A stretch of 64,000 bases of DNA. Source: JALYUM01 sp036688685 (GTDB lineage: Bacteria > Pseudomonadota > Gammaproteobacteria > Burkholderiales > Burkholderiaceae_D). Below the pieces are notes generated by a model. It saw only the letters and a list, made by a program, of their open reading frames with translations. It ran no database searches and was not told where the DNA came from. Shown piece after piece: positions 15,436 to 25,419 of this stretch; the first letter of the stretch is position 1, and each line of letters opens with the position of its first letter. The position numbers and the translations under genes were made by a program. Location of the stretch: contig NZ_JAQQPS010000009.1 in assembly GCF_036688685.1 (NCBI RefSeq), forward strand, positions 1-64,000, given 5' to 3'.

Positions 15436-18291
15436 ATGATGCAACAATCCACCGCCAACTCTTATCTGTTCGGCGGTAATGCGCCGTACGTGGAAGAGTT
15501 GTACGAGTCCTATCTGGACAATCCTGGTTCCGTACCGGAGAACTGGCGCAAATACTTCGACGCGATGCAGCACGTGCCCGCCGTCGACGGCAGCTCCAAG
15601 CCCGACGTCGCCCACGCATCCGTCATCGCCTCGTTCGCCGAGCGCGCCAAAGCCGGCCCGATCCGTGTCGTGACCGCCTCGGCCGACGTCGAAATGGGCC
15701 GCAAACGCGTTGCCGTGACCCAGTTGGTCGCTGCCTACCGCTTCCTCGGCTCGCACTGGGCCAACCTCGATCCTTTGCAGCGCCAGGAACGCCCACCGAT
15801 CCCGGAACTCGATCCGGCTTCGTACGGTTTCACCGACGCCGACATGGACGTCGTCTTCAATATCTCGAATACCTATTTTGGCCAGGAAACCGCCTCGCTG
15901 CGCGACCTGCTCAACTTCCTGCGTGACACCTACTGCCGTTCGATCGGCGCCGAGTTCATGTACATCGGCGATCCGGCAGAAAAGCGCTGGCTGCAGGAAC
16001 GGCTCGAATCGATCCGTTCGACCCCGAGCTTCACCAAAGAGAAAAAGCTGCACATCCTCGACCGCCTCACCGCGGCCGAAGGCCTGGAGCGCTATCTCCA
16101 CACCAAATACGTCGGCGCCAAGCGCTTTTCGCTGGAAGGCTCCGAGTCCTTCATCGCCTCGATGGATGAAACCATCCAGCGCGCCGGTGAAAACGGCGTC
16201 CAGGAAATCGTTATCGGCATGGCCCACCGTGGCCGCCTGAACGTGCTGGTCAACACCCTCGGCAAATCGCCGCAGGACCTGTTCGAAGAATTCGAAGGCA
16301 AGCACGCCGACGACCTGCCATCGGGCGACGTCAAATACCACCAGGGTTTCTCGAGCGATATCTCGACCCCGGGCGGCCCGGTCCACCTGTCGCTCGCCTT
16401 CAATCCGTCCCACCTCGAAATCGTCAACCCGGTGGTTGAAGGTTCGGTCAAGGCGCGCATGGAGCGTCGTGGCGACAAGGAAGGCAAGCAAGTGCTGCCG
16501 ATCCTGGTTCACGGCGACGCCGCTTTCGCTGGCCAGGGCGTGGTCATGGAAACGCTGAACCTGGCGCAGACCCGTGGCTACGGCACCGGCGGCACCATGC
16601 ACATCGTCATCAACAACCAGATCGGTTTCACCACCTCCGATCCGCGCGACGCCCGTTCCACGCTGTACTGCTCGGACGTCGTCAAGATGATCGAAGCGCC
16701 GGTGCTGCACGTGAACGGCGACGATCCTGAAGCCGTGGTGCTGGCGACCCAAATCGCCATGGACTACCGCGTCATGTTCGCCAAGGACGTCGTGGTCGAC
16801 ATCATTTGCTACCGCAAACTGGGCCACAACGAGCAGGACACGCCAGCGCTGACCCAGCCGCTGATGTACAAGAAAATTGCCAAGCACCCGGGCACGCGCA
16901 AGCTGTACGCCGACAAGCTGGCAGCGCAGGGCGTCACCGAAGCCGACTTCGGCGATAAAATGGTCGCCGCCTTCCGCGACGCCATGGATGCCGGCAAGCA
17001 CACCGTCGATCCGGTCCTGTCCGACTTCAAAAACAAGTACGCCGTCGACTGGCTGCCATTCCTGAACCGCAAGTGGACCGACAGTGCCGACACCGCCGTG
17101 CCGATGACGGAACTGAAGCGCCTGGCCGCGAAAATCACGGTTGTGCCGGAAGGTTTCAAAGCCCACTCGCTGGTCGAGAAGGTGCTCAATGACCGCGCCA
17201 CCATGGGCCGCGGCGAGATGAACCTCGATTGGGGCATGGGCGAACACCTGGCCTACGCTTCGCTGGTCGCCTCCGGCTACGCCATCCGCCTGTCGGGCCA
17301 GGATGCCGGTCGGGGAACGTTCGTGCACCGTCACGCGGTCCTGCACGACCAGAACCGCGAGCGTTGGGATGCCGGCACCTACGTGCCACTGTGCAACGTG
17401 TCGGAAAACCAGGCGCCATTCACGGTGATCGACTCGGTCCTGTCCGAAGAAGCCGTCCTGGCCTTCGAATACGGCTACTCGACCGCTGAACCAAACACGC
17501 TGACCATCTGGGAAGCCCAGTTCGGCGACTTCGCCAACGGCGCCCAGGTCGTCATCGACCAGTTCATCGCCTCCGGTGAAGTCAAGTGGGGCCGCGCGTC
17601 GGGCCTGACGATGATGCTGCCGCACGGTTACGAAGGACAAGGTCCGGAGCACTCGTCCGCCCGTCCAGAGCGTTTCCTGCAACTGTGCGCCGACAACAAT
17701 ATGCAAGTGGTGCAGCCGACCTCCGCGTCGCAGATCTTCCACTTGCTGCGTCGCCAGATGGTGCGCCAGTTCCGCAAGCCGCTCGTCATTTTGACGCCGA
17801 AGTCGCTGCTGCGTAACAAGGATGCCGGTTCGCCATTGACCGATCTCGCCAAGGGTGCGTTCCAGACCGTCATCGGTGAAGTCGACGACAAAATAGACGC
17901 ATCGAAGGTCAAGCGCGTGGTGGCCTGCTCCGGCAAGGTCTACTACGACCTGGTCAACACCCGCAAGACGCGCGGCCAGACAGATACGGCCATCGTCCGC
18001 GTCGAGCAGCTGTATCCGTTCCCGCACAAATCGTTCGGCGCCGAATTGAAAAAATTCCCGAACGCGGTGGAAATCGTGTGGGCGCAGGACGAGCCGCAAA
18101 ACCAGGGTGCATGGTTCCAGATCCAGCACAACCTGTTCGAGAGCATGGAAGCGGGCCAGAAGCTGGCCTATGCCGGTCGCCCGGCCTCGGCTGCGCCTGC
18201 AGTCGGTTATGCCGACAAGCACAATGCTCAGCAGAAAGAATTGCTGGAAACGGCGTTCTCCAAGCTCAAGGGTTTCATCCTGACGAAGTAA
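15436..18291 (+). CDS. sucA: 2-oxoglutarate dehydrogenase E1 component
   Basis: Thiamine-diphosphate dependent subunit of the 2-oxoglutarate dehydrogenase complex, 951 residues, the normal length. It oxidatively decarboxylates 2-oxoglutarate and reductively succinylates the lipoyl arm of the E2 subunit (TCA cycle, cytoplasm). The N-terminal SYLFGGNAPYVEELYESYL is the family's E2-binding segment. Further signatures are GMAHRGRLNVL, LAFNPSHLEIVNPVVEG, HGDAAFAGQG, the ThDP-binding region around INNQIGFTT, and the C-terminal PHGYEGQGPEHSSARPERFL. AGGTGAG precedes the first of two adjacent ATGs. It is the first gene of the odh cluster. Confidence 0.98.
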   Translation: MMQQSTANSYLFGGNAPYVEELYESYLDNPGSVPENWRKYFDAMQHVPAVDGSSKPDVAHASVIASFAERAKAGPIRVVTASADVEMGRKRVAVTQLVAAYRFLGSHWANLDPLQRQERPPIPELDPASYGFTDADMDVVFNISNTYFGQETASLRDLLNFLRDTYCRSIGAEFMYIGDPAEKRWLQERLESIRSTPSFTKEKKLHILDRLTAAEGLERYLHTKYVGAKRFSLEGSESFIASMDETIQRAGENGVQEIVIGMAHRGRLNVLVNTLGKSPQDLFEEFEGKHADDLPSGDVKYHQGFSSDISTPGGPVHLSLAFNPSHLEIVNPVVEGSVKARMERRGDKEGKQVLPILVHGDAAFAGQGVVMETLNLAQTRGYGTGGTMHIVINNQIGFTTSDPRDARSTLYCSDVVKMIEAPVLHVNGDDPEAVVLATQIAMDYRVMFAKDVVVDIICYRKLGHNEQDTPALTQPLMYKKIAKHPGTRKLYADKLAAQGVTEADFGDKMVAAFRDAMDAGKHTVDPVLSDFKNKYAVDWLPFLNRKWTDSADTAVPMTELKRLAAKITVVPEGFKAHSLVEKVLNDRATMGRGEMNLDWGMGEHLAYASLVASGYAIRLSGQDAGRGTFVHRHAVLHDQNRERWDAGTYVPLCNVSENQAPFTVIDSVLSEEAVLAFEYGYSTAEPNTLTIWEAQFGDFANGAQVVIDQFIASGEVKWGRASGLTMMLPHGYEGQGPEHSSARPERFLQLCADNNMQVVQPTSASQIFHLLRRQMVRQFRKPLVILTPKSLLRNKDAGSPLTDLAKGAFQTVIGEVDDKIDASKVKRVVACSGKVYYDLVNTRKTRGQTDTAIVRVEQLYPFPHKSFGAELKKFPNAVEIVWAQDEPQNQGAWFQIQHNLFESMEAGQKLAYAGRPASAAPAVGYADKHNAQQKELLETAFSKLKGFILTK

Positions 18292-18301
18292 TCACGATGT
18301 A

Positions 18302-18330
18302 AAGCACGCCGCGCATTTGCCGGCGTGCTT
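18302..18330 (+). other. Intercistronic hairpin between sucA and odhB
   Basis: Perfect 10-bp stem AAGCACGCCG/CGGCGTGCTT with a 9-nt loop, 11 nt after the sucA stop. The following CTGCTTTCTC is a poor U tract, so full termination is doubtful. It could stabilise the sucA mRNA or partially attenuate odhB. Confidence 0.6.
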
Positions 18331-18367
18331 CTGCTTTCTCGCACAAAGAATATAAACGGAGTTATTA

Positions 18368-19633
18368 ATGGCACAAATCGAAGTCAAGGTCCCCCAGTTG
18401 TCGGAATCGGTTGCAGAAGCGACCCTGTTGTCCTGGCATAAAAAAGTCGGCGAGCCGGTCGGCCGCGACGAAAACATGATCGACATCGAAACCGACAAGG
18501 TGGTCCTGGAACTGCCGGCCCCGGTCGCTGGCGTGATCGTGCAACTGCTCAAAGGCGACGGCGCGACCGTGGTGGCTGGCGAAGTCATCGCCATCATCGA
18601 CACCGAAGCATCAGCCCAGGTCAGCCCGATTCAAGTGAGCTCGGTGCAAGTTGCACCGTCGCCTGCCACTGCTGCTGCACCACAGTCCAGCCCTGCCGCC
18701 ACTGGCGGTTCGATGGCCGGTGTGGCGATGCCTGCTGCCGCGAAGATCCTGGCTGACAACAATATGAGCGCCACCGACGTGGCCGGCAGCGGCCGCGACG
18801 GCCGTGTGACCAAGGGCGACGCCCTCGGCGCCGTGGCAGCACCGAAACCGGCAGCTCCCGCCCCATTGGCACCAGCACCAGCCAAGCCAGCACTGCAACA
18901 AGTGTCGGCCGCAATCGTGCAAAACCTGGGCGACCGTCCGGAAGAGCGCGTGCCGATGAGCCGCCTGCGTGCCCGTATCGCCGAGCGCCTGCTGCAATCG
19001 CAGTCGACCAACGCGATTCTGACCACGTTCAATGAAGTGAACATGCAGCCGGTGATCGACCTGCGCAACAAGTACAAGGACAAGTTCGAGAAAGAGCACG
19101 GCGTCAAGCTGGGCTTCATGTCCTTCTTCGTCAAGGCTGCGGTTGCCGCGCTGAAGAAATACCCGATCATCAACGCATCGGTCGACGGCAACGACATCGT
19201 CTACCACGGCTACTTCGACATCGGTATCGCGGTCGGTTCGCCACGCGGCCTGGTGGTGCCTATCCTGCGCAATGCCGACCAGATGAGCATTGCCGAGATC
19301 GAAAAGAAAATCGGCGAATTCGGCGTGAAAGCCAAAGAAGGCAAGCTGACGCTGGACGACCTGACCGGCGGCACCTTCTCGATCTCGAACGGCGGCACCT
19401 TCGGTTCGATGATGTCGACCCCGATCATCAACCCGCCACAGTCGGCCATCTTGGGCGTGCACGCGACCAAGGACCGTGCTGTCGTCGAAAACGGTCAAGT
19501 CGTGGTTCGTCCGATGAACTACCTGGCCATGTCGTACGATCACCGCATCATCGACGGCCGCGAAGCCGTGCTGGGCCTGGTCACGATGAAGGACACGCTG
19601 GAAGATCCGGCACGCCTGCTGCTGGACTTGTAA
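18368..19633 (+). CDS. odhB: Dihydrolipoamide succinyltransferase (E2 of 2-oxoglutarate dehydrogenase)
   Basis: Core E2 subunit (421 residues) that transfers succinyl from its lipoyl arm to CoA. Domains in order: lipoyl domain (about 1-76, lipoylated Lys in IDIETDKVVLE), an Ala/Pro/Ser-rich linker, E1/E3-binding domain (about 118-155, AAAKILADNNM and GRDGRVTKGDAL), a second Ala-Pro linker, and the catalytic domain (about 190-421) with FSISNGGTFGS and the active-site motif SYDHRIIDGREA. Only one lipoyl domain is present, as expected for this enzyme. It is separated from sucA by a 76-nt spacer holding a hairpin. Confidence 0.97.
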   Translation: MAQIEVKVPQLSESVAEATLLSWHKKVGEPVGRDENMIDIETDKVVLELPAPVAGVIVQLLKGDGATVVAGEVIAIIDTEASAQVSPIQVSSVQVAPSPATAAAPQSSPAATGGSMAGVAMPAAAKILADNNMSATDVAGSGRDGRVTKGDALGAVAAPKPAAPAPLAPAPAKPALQQVSAAIVQNLGDRPEERVPMSRLRARIAERLLQSQSTNAILTTFNEVNMQPVIDLRNKYKDKFEKEHGVKLGFMSFFVKAAVAALKKYPIINASVDGNDIVYHGYFDIGIAVGSPRGLVVPILRNADQMSIAEIEKKIGEFGVKAKEGKLTLDDLTGGTFSISNGGTFGSMMSTPIINPPQSAILGVHATKDRAVVENGQVVVRPMNYLAMSYDHRIIDGREAVLGLVTMKDTLEDPARLLLDL

Positions 19634-19691
19634 TCAATTGGCACGCGCGCGCAGGTAGCGCGTGCAAACACTCTTTAGTGGAGGGATGATC

Positions 19692-20054
19692 ATGAATGTC
19701 TCCGATGAAATCAAGCGTTTGCACGAATTGCACCTGGCCGGCGCGCTGACCGACAGCGAGTTCATCCGCGCCAAGGAGAAGGTCCTGGCAGGTTCGACCG
19801 TGAACCTGAACAAGACCATCGGCGATGGCAGCATCACCGCCGAATTCTCCCGACTGCGCCGTTCGCGCACCGACCGCTGGTTGGGCGGGGTATGCGGCGG
19901 GATTGCAGTGGCGTCCGGCATCGATGCCTGGATCTGGCGGCTGGTGTTTGCGCTGTTCGGTGTGACTTACGGCGTGGGCATCCTGATTTATGTGCTGTTG
20001 TGGGTTTTTGTACCCGAGGAGTCGGGGATCCAAAGCACGCCTGCAGAACGCTAA
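19692..20054 (+). CDS. PspC-domain membrane protein with SHOCT-like N-terminus
   Basis: Protein of 120 residues. The first part (about 1-35, EIKRLHELHLAGALTDSEF) is a SHOCT-like short helical oligomerisation segment. It is followed by the PspC domain (about 55-115), with the signature RSRTDRWLGGVCGGIA and two membrane helices ending in YVLLWVFVPEE. GTGGAGGG lies six nt upstream of the chosen ATG; an ATG at 19686 would be too close to it. PspC proteins are membrane stress proteins; the role here is not known. It sits unusually between odhB and lpdA, so it is probably co-transcribed with the odh genes. Confidence 0.85.
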   Translation: MNVSDEIKRLHELHLAGALTDSEFIRAKEKVLAGSTVNLNKTIGDGSITAEFSRLRRSRTDRWLGGVCGGIAVASGIDAWIWRLVFALFGVTYGVGILIYVLLWVFVPEESGIQSTPAER

Positions 20055-20080
20055 CGTATAAAAATACGACGCACGCAAAA

Positions 20081-20170
20081 CCGTCATCCCCGCGCAGGCG
20101 GGGACCCATAGCACGCGAGCTTGACCACAAACGCATGCGTGGCATGGATCCCCGCCTTCGCGGGGACGGT
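20081..20170. repeat. Dispersed palindromic repeat, two half-units (copy 1)
   Basis: Two inverted half-units face each other. The first (20081-20110) has a CCCCGC/GCGGGG hairpin after CCGTCAT; the second (20143-20170) reads ATGGATCCCCGCCTTCGC and is its inverted partner. Related copies lie near 23661, 26334 and 30229. It fills the spacer between the PspC gene and lpdA. Confidence 0.85.
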
Positions 20171-20196
20171 TGACTGCGTCAAAATAAGGAACTTTA

Positions 20197-21630
20197 ATGA
20201 GTGATACCAAAAACTTCGACGTCGTCGTCATCGGTGGCGGCCCAGGCGGCTACATCGCGGCAATCCGCGCAGCGCAACTGGGCTTTTCCGTCGCTTGCGT
20301 CGACGAGTGGAGCAACGCCAAGGGCGGTCCTGCCCCAGGCGGCACCTGCACCAACGTCGGCTGCATTCCGTCGAAAGCACTGCTGCAATCGTCCGAGCAT
20401 TTCGAGCACGCCGGCCATTCGTTCGCCGAACACGGCATCGATGTCGCCGGGCTGACGCTGAACCTGCCGCAAATGTTGAAGCGCAAAGACCAGGTGGTCA
20501 AGCAGAACAACGAAGGCATCCTGTACCTGTTCAAGAAAAACAAGGTCACCTTCTTCCACGGCCGCGCGACCTTCGCCGGTGCGGCTGAAGGCGGCTACAC
20601 CTTGAGCGTGACCGGCCCTGGCGCCGCAACGCTGTCGGCCAAGCACGTCATCGTGGCCACGGGTTCGAATGCCCGTGAACTGCCGGGTGCACCGTTCGAC
20701 GAGAAGATCATCCTCTCGAACACCGGCGCGCTGGCGATCGATGCGGTCCCGGGCAAACTGGGCGTCATCGGCGCCGGCGTCATCGGCCTGGAAATGGGCT
20801 CCGTCTGGCGCCGTGTCGGTGCCGACGTCACCGTGCTGGAAGGTCTGCCGACTTTCCTCGGCGCGGTTGACGAACAGATCGCCAAAGAAGCACATAAACT
20901 GTTTACCAAGCAGGGCCTGAAAATCAGCCTTGGCGTGAAAATCGGCACCATCACCAAGCATGATAACGGCGTCACCGTGGAATACACCGACGCTGCCGGC
21001 GCCGCGCAGAAGGCCGAATACGACCGCCTGATCATCTCGATCGGACGCGTGCCGAACACCATCGGTCTGGGTGCCGAGGTGGTTGGTCTGGCATTGGACG
21101 AGCGTGGCTTCATCAACGTCGACGGCGAGTGCAAGACCAACCTGCCGAACGTCTGGGCAGTGGGCGACGTGGTGCGCGGCCCGATGCTGGCGCACAAAGC
21201 CGAAGAAGAAGGCGTGGCAGTGGCCGAGCGTATCGCTGGCCAGCACGGCCACGTCAACTTCAACACGATTCCTTGGGTGATCTACACCTCGCCGGAAATC
21301 GCGTGGGTTGGCCAGACCGAGCAGCAGCTCAAAGCCGCCGGCATCGCCTATAAAGCCGGTACCTTCCCGTTCCTGGCCAACGGCCGCGCACGCGCGCTGG
21401 GCGACACGTCCGGCATGGTGAAGTTCCTGGCTGACGCGACCACCGATGAAATCCTGGGCGTCCACATCGTCGGCCCGATGGCCTCCGAGCTGATTTCGGA
21501 AGCGGTCGTTGCGATGGAATTCCGTGCGTCGTCGGAAGACATCGCGCGCATCTGCCACGCGCACCCGTCGTTGTCGGAAGCGACCAAGGAAGCCGCATTG
21601 GCAGTCGACAAGCGTTCCTTGAATTTCTAA
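20197..21630 (+). CDS. lpdA: Dihydrolipoamide dehydrogenase (E3)
   Basis: FAD disulfide oxidoreductase of 477 residues that reoxidises the dihydrolipoyl arm of odhB and makes NADH. Visible are the N-terminal FAD-binding VVVIGGGPGGYIAA (about 9-22), the redox-active disulfide GGTCTNVGCIPSK (Cys51 and Cys56), the NAD-binding IGAGVIGLEMGSVW (about 190-203), VWAVGDVVRG for the second FAD contact, and the C-terminal HAHPSLSEATKEAA carrying the active-site His-Glu pair. It completes the 2-oxoglutarate dehydrogenase set and may also serve pyruvate dehydrogenase or glycine cleavage. The leader holds dispersed repeat copy 1. Confidence 0.97.
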   Translation: MSDTKNFDVVVIGGGPGGYIAAIRAAQLGFSVACVDEWSNAKGGPAPGGTCTNVGCIPSKALLQSSEHFEHAGHSFAEHGIDVAGLTLNLPQMLKRKDQVVKQNNEGILYLFKKNKVTFFHGRATFAGAAEGGYTLSVTGPGAATLSAKHVIVATGSNARELPGAPFDEKIILSNTGALAIDAVPGKLGVIGAGVIGLEMGSVWRRVGADVTVLEGLPTFLGAVDEQIAKEAHKLFTKQGLKISLGVKIGTITKHDNGVTVEYTDAAGAAQKAEYDRLIISIGRVPNTIGLGAEVVGLALDERGFINVDGECKTNLPNVWAVGDVVRGPMLAHKAEEEGVAVAERIAGQHGHVNFNTIPWVIYTSPEIAWVGQTEQQLKAAGIAYKAGTFPFLANGRARALGDTSGMVKFLADATTDEILGVHIVGPMASELISEAVVAMEFRASSEDIARICHAHPSLSEATKEAALAVDKRSLNF

Positions 21631-21649
21631 TTTGTCTTCAGCTTCACCG

Positions 21650-21684
21650 GCCGGTGCGTCCTTCGTGGCGTGCCGGCTTTTTTT
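21650..21684 (+). terminator. Intrinsic terminator after lpdA
   Basis: Stem GCCGG/CCGGC with some inner pairing (GCG/CGT), followed by seven T at 21678-21684. It lies 20 nt after the lpdA stop and just before zapE, so zapE probably has its own promoter or is reached by read-through. Confidence 0.65.
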
Positions 21685-21697
21685 GTATTGTGTGCCC

Positions 21698-22795
21698 ATG
21701 AACGTTCAAGAGTTTTACCAGCATGCGCTGATCGAGCGCGGCTTCAAATCCGATCCGGCCCAGCACCGCGCCGTCGACCGCCTGCAGCAGGCCTACGATG
21801 AATGGGTGCATTTCAAATCGCAGCGTTCGTCCACCTTCAAGCGCCTGATCAACCGGCCGGATGTGCCGCGCGGCGTCTACCTGTGGGGTGGGGTGGGGCG
21901 CGGCAAATCGTTTTTGATGGATTCGTTCTATTCTGTCGTGCCGGTGGTGCGCAAGACGCGCCTGCACTTCCACGAATTCATGCGCGACGTGCACCGCCAG
22001 CTCGATGAACTCAAGGGCGTGGCCAATCCGCTCGACCAGGTGGCGCTGCGCATCGCCAAAAAATACCGCTTGATCTGCTTCGACGAATTCCACGTGTCGG
22101 ACATCGCCGATGCGATGATCCTGTATAACCTGCTCGGCGCACTGTTCAAGAATGGCGTGTCGTTCATCATGACGTCGAACTACGATCCGGACCTGCTGTA
22201 CCCGGATGGCCTGCACCGCGACCGCATGCTGCCGACCATCGCGCTGCTCAAGGACAAGCTCGATGTGATGAACGTCGACGCCGGCATCGACTACCGCAAG
22301 CGTGCCCTGGAGCAGGTGGAAACCTTCCACACCCCGCTCGGCGCTGCTGCCGACAAAGCACTGCGCGACGCCTGGGGCAAGATTGCCGAGACCACCGACG
22401 AAGACCCGCGCGTGCATATCGAACACCGTGAAATTCGCGCGCTGCGGCGCGCCGGCGGCAGCATCTGGTTCGATTTTGCGACCCTGTGCGGTGGCCCGCG
22501 CTCGCAGAACGATTACCTGGAACTGGCCAGCCGCTTTCACACCGTGATCCTGTCCGGGATTCCGGCGATGTCGGCGTCGATGTCGTCCGAGGCGCGCCGG
22601 TTTACCTGGCTGATCGACGTGTTTTACGACCACAAGGTCAAGCTCTTGATGTCGGCCGCGGTGGAGCCGGAGCAGCTCTACACGACGGGCGTGCTGTCGA
22701 ATGAATTTCACCGCACCGTCTCGCGTATCATTGAAATGGGCTCGCGTGAATACATGCTGAGCGAACGGCGCGGGGCAGCGGATTCGCTGGCCTGA
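21698..22795 (+). CDS. zapE: Cell division protein ZapE (AFG1-like ATPase)
   Basis: AAA-type ATPase of 365 residues of the AFG1/ZapE family, which acts at the division septum on FtsZ in characterised bacteria. Walker A is GGVGRGKSF (about 65-73) and Walker B LICFDEFHVSDIADA (about 125-139), followed by the sensor motif FIMTSNYDPDLLYPDGLHRDR, a strong family signature. The ATG at 21698 starts NVQEFYQHAL; an in-frame extension to 21632 runs through the terminator and was rejected. A lipoprotein gene follows after 24 nt. Confidence 0.93.
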   Translation: MNVQEFYQHALIERGFKSDPAQHRAVDRLQQAYDEWVHFKSQRSSTFKRLINRPDVPRGVYLWGGVGRGKSFLMDSFYSVVPVVRKTRLHFHEFMRDVHRQLDELKGVANPLDQVALRIAKKYRLICFDEFHVSDIADAMILYNLLGALFKNGVSFIMTSNYDPDLLYPDGLHRDRMLPTIALLKDKLDVMNVDAGIDYRKRALEQVETFHTPLGAAADKALRDAWGKIAETTDEDPRVHIEHREIRALRRAGGSIWFDFATLCGGPRSQNDYLELASRFHTVILSGIPAMSASMSSEARRFTWLIDVFYDHKVKLLMSAAVEPEQLYTTGVLSNEFHRTVSRIIEMGSREYMLSERRGAADSLA

Positions 22796-22819
22796 CCGAC
22801 AAGCACAAGGACAAGAACC

Positions 22820-23509
22820 ATGAAACTGACGACCTTACTGATGATCCCGGCGCTGCTGCTGGCCGGCTGCGGCAGCGCGCCCGTACTCGACCCGGAGCCG
22901 GCGATTTCGCCATCGCGCAACGTCGAGCAGGCCAATGCCCGCGTTGTCGCGGCGGCCGCCGCCGAAGTGCGCATCGAAAACGACTACCTGGCCCAGGAAG
23001 TGGTGTGCTACAAGCGCTTTTTTGTCAACGATTGCCTCGATGATGCGAAGGAAGTGCGCCGGCTCGCGCTTGCCCTCACCACGGTCCAGGACAACGAAGC
23101 GCAGCACTTCCTGCGCCAGAACGCGCTCGATGTGCGCGACGCCGAGATCGCCAAAAACGAGGCGGAGTTCGCGGCCAAGGAAGCCGACCTGGCGCTGATG
23201 CCGCCGCGCGAAGCGAGAGTGGTGACGGCCGTGCCGCCACCGAAGCCGTCCTCGCTGGCGGCGCGCAGGGCGAAGCAGGCTGCGCGCGAACAGGCCGCCG
23301 CGGCCCGTGCCCAGGCCGATGCGCCGAAGCGCGCGGCCGGTGCAGCCGAGCTGGAACAACGCAAGGCCGATTCGGCGGCGCGCCAGAAGGCGGTCGCGCA
23401 GCGCAAGGCGGAGCGGGAGGCGAACAACGCGCGCAAGGCGGCCGAGAAGGTGGCGGCGGATGCTGCTGTGGCGGCAGATGCGGCGAAGAGGGCGGCGGCA
23501 AAGCAGTAG
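22820..23509 (+). CDS. Lipoprotein with Ala/Lys/Arg-rich coiled C-terminus
   Basis: Predicted lipoprotein of 229 residues: the hydrophobic N-terminus ends in LLLAGC (Cys17). A helical middle contains two Cys (VCYKRFFVNDCLDD, about 63-77). The last 90 residues are dominated by Ala, Arg, Lys, Glu and Gln (for example RRAKQAAREQAAAARAQ) and should form a long charged helix or coiled coil. No enzymatic motif was seen. It may be a structural envelope protein. The composition makes homology searches unreliable. It follows zapE closely and may share its transcript. Confidence 0.8.
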   Translation: MKLTTLLMIPALLLAGCGSAPVLDPEPAISPSRNVEQANARVVAAAAAEVRIENDYLAQEVVCYKRFFVNDCLDDAKEVRRLALALTTVQDNEAQHFLRQNALDVRDAEIAKNEAEFAAKEADLALMPPREARVVTAVPPPKPSSLAARRAKQAAREQAAAARAQADAPKRAAGAAELEQRKADSAARQKAVAQRKAEREANNARKAAEKVAADAAVAADAAKRAAAKQ

Positions 23510-23710
23510 GTTGTTGACCATGTCCCGTCTGGCTTGGGTTTAACCTTTCTATCGATGTGTTATGGGGTCGTTGCGCAGCAAGGACGCCTGCGCCGGTACG
23601 ACGGTTTTATGTCTAACGGTATAAATTAAGCTAACGGTATTCATACCTCAACTCTAAAAACCGTCATACCGGCGAAGGCCGGTACCTATAACCCGTCAGC
23701 CGAAGCGGCG
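23510..23710. other. Convergent intergenic region with a half repeat
   Basis: Between the lipoprotein gene and the prpR stop. It holds two direct copies of CTAACGGTAT (23613-23622 and 23631-23640) and one half-unit of the dispersed repeat (23661-23690, hairpin ACCGGC/GCCGGT). No gene is evident. Confidence 0.6.
23661..23690. repeat. Dispersed palindromic repeat, single half-unit (copy 2)
   Basis: CCGTCATACCGGCGAAGGCC followed by GGTA forms a short hairpin. It matches the left half of the other copies with compensatory changes in the stem (ACCGGC/GCCGGT instead of CCCCGC/GCGGGG). Confidence 0.8.
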
Positions 23711-25255
<1,545 letters not shown>

Positions 25256-25285
25256 GTTGCGATTGTAACGCACAAGGTTTCAGCT

Positions 25286-25300
25286 GTTTCAAAATGAAAC
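25286..25300. promoter_or_regulatory. Candidate PrpR operator
   Basis: Perfect inverted repeat GTTTCAAAATGAAAC (six-base arms GTTTCA/TGAAAC, three-base centre) about 66-80 bp upstream of the -24 element of prpB and 31 bp upstream of the prpR start. A further GTTTCA half-site lies at 25277-25282. The position fits an enhancer site for PrpR; assignment is by position and symmetry only. Confidence 0.6.
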
Positions 25301-25365
25301 GTCGCCTGTTCACGACCCGTGCGCCAAGTGCCTGAAATCGTTGATAAAATTTTATGCGCGGAGAC

Positions 25366-25381
25366 TGGCACGGCGCTTGCA
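25366..25381 (+). promoter_or_regulatory. Sigma-54 promoter of prpB operon
   Basis: TGGCACGGCGCTTGCA matches the -24/-12 consensus (TGGCACG, four bases, TTGCA) exactly. It lies 38 bp upstream of the prpB start, and the divergent gene encodes a sigma-54 activator. Confidence 0.85.
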
Positions 25382-25419
25382 ATGCTGCCGTTATCGATCG
25401 CCTTTACAGGAGTACACCC

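Noticed and set aside
15388..18222. 944-codon open frame on the minus strand opposite sucA
   Set aside because: It is the exact antisense of a certain gene. High G+C content at third positions produces such shadows; its translation has no known domain and is unusually rich in His and Arg.
20081..20170. Intrinsic terminator between the PspC gene and lpdA
   Set aside because: The hairpins are strong but not followed by a T run, and near-identical structures occur at other intergenic sites, so a dispersed repeat is the better call.
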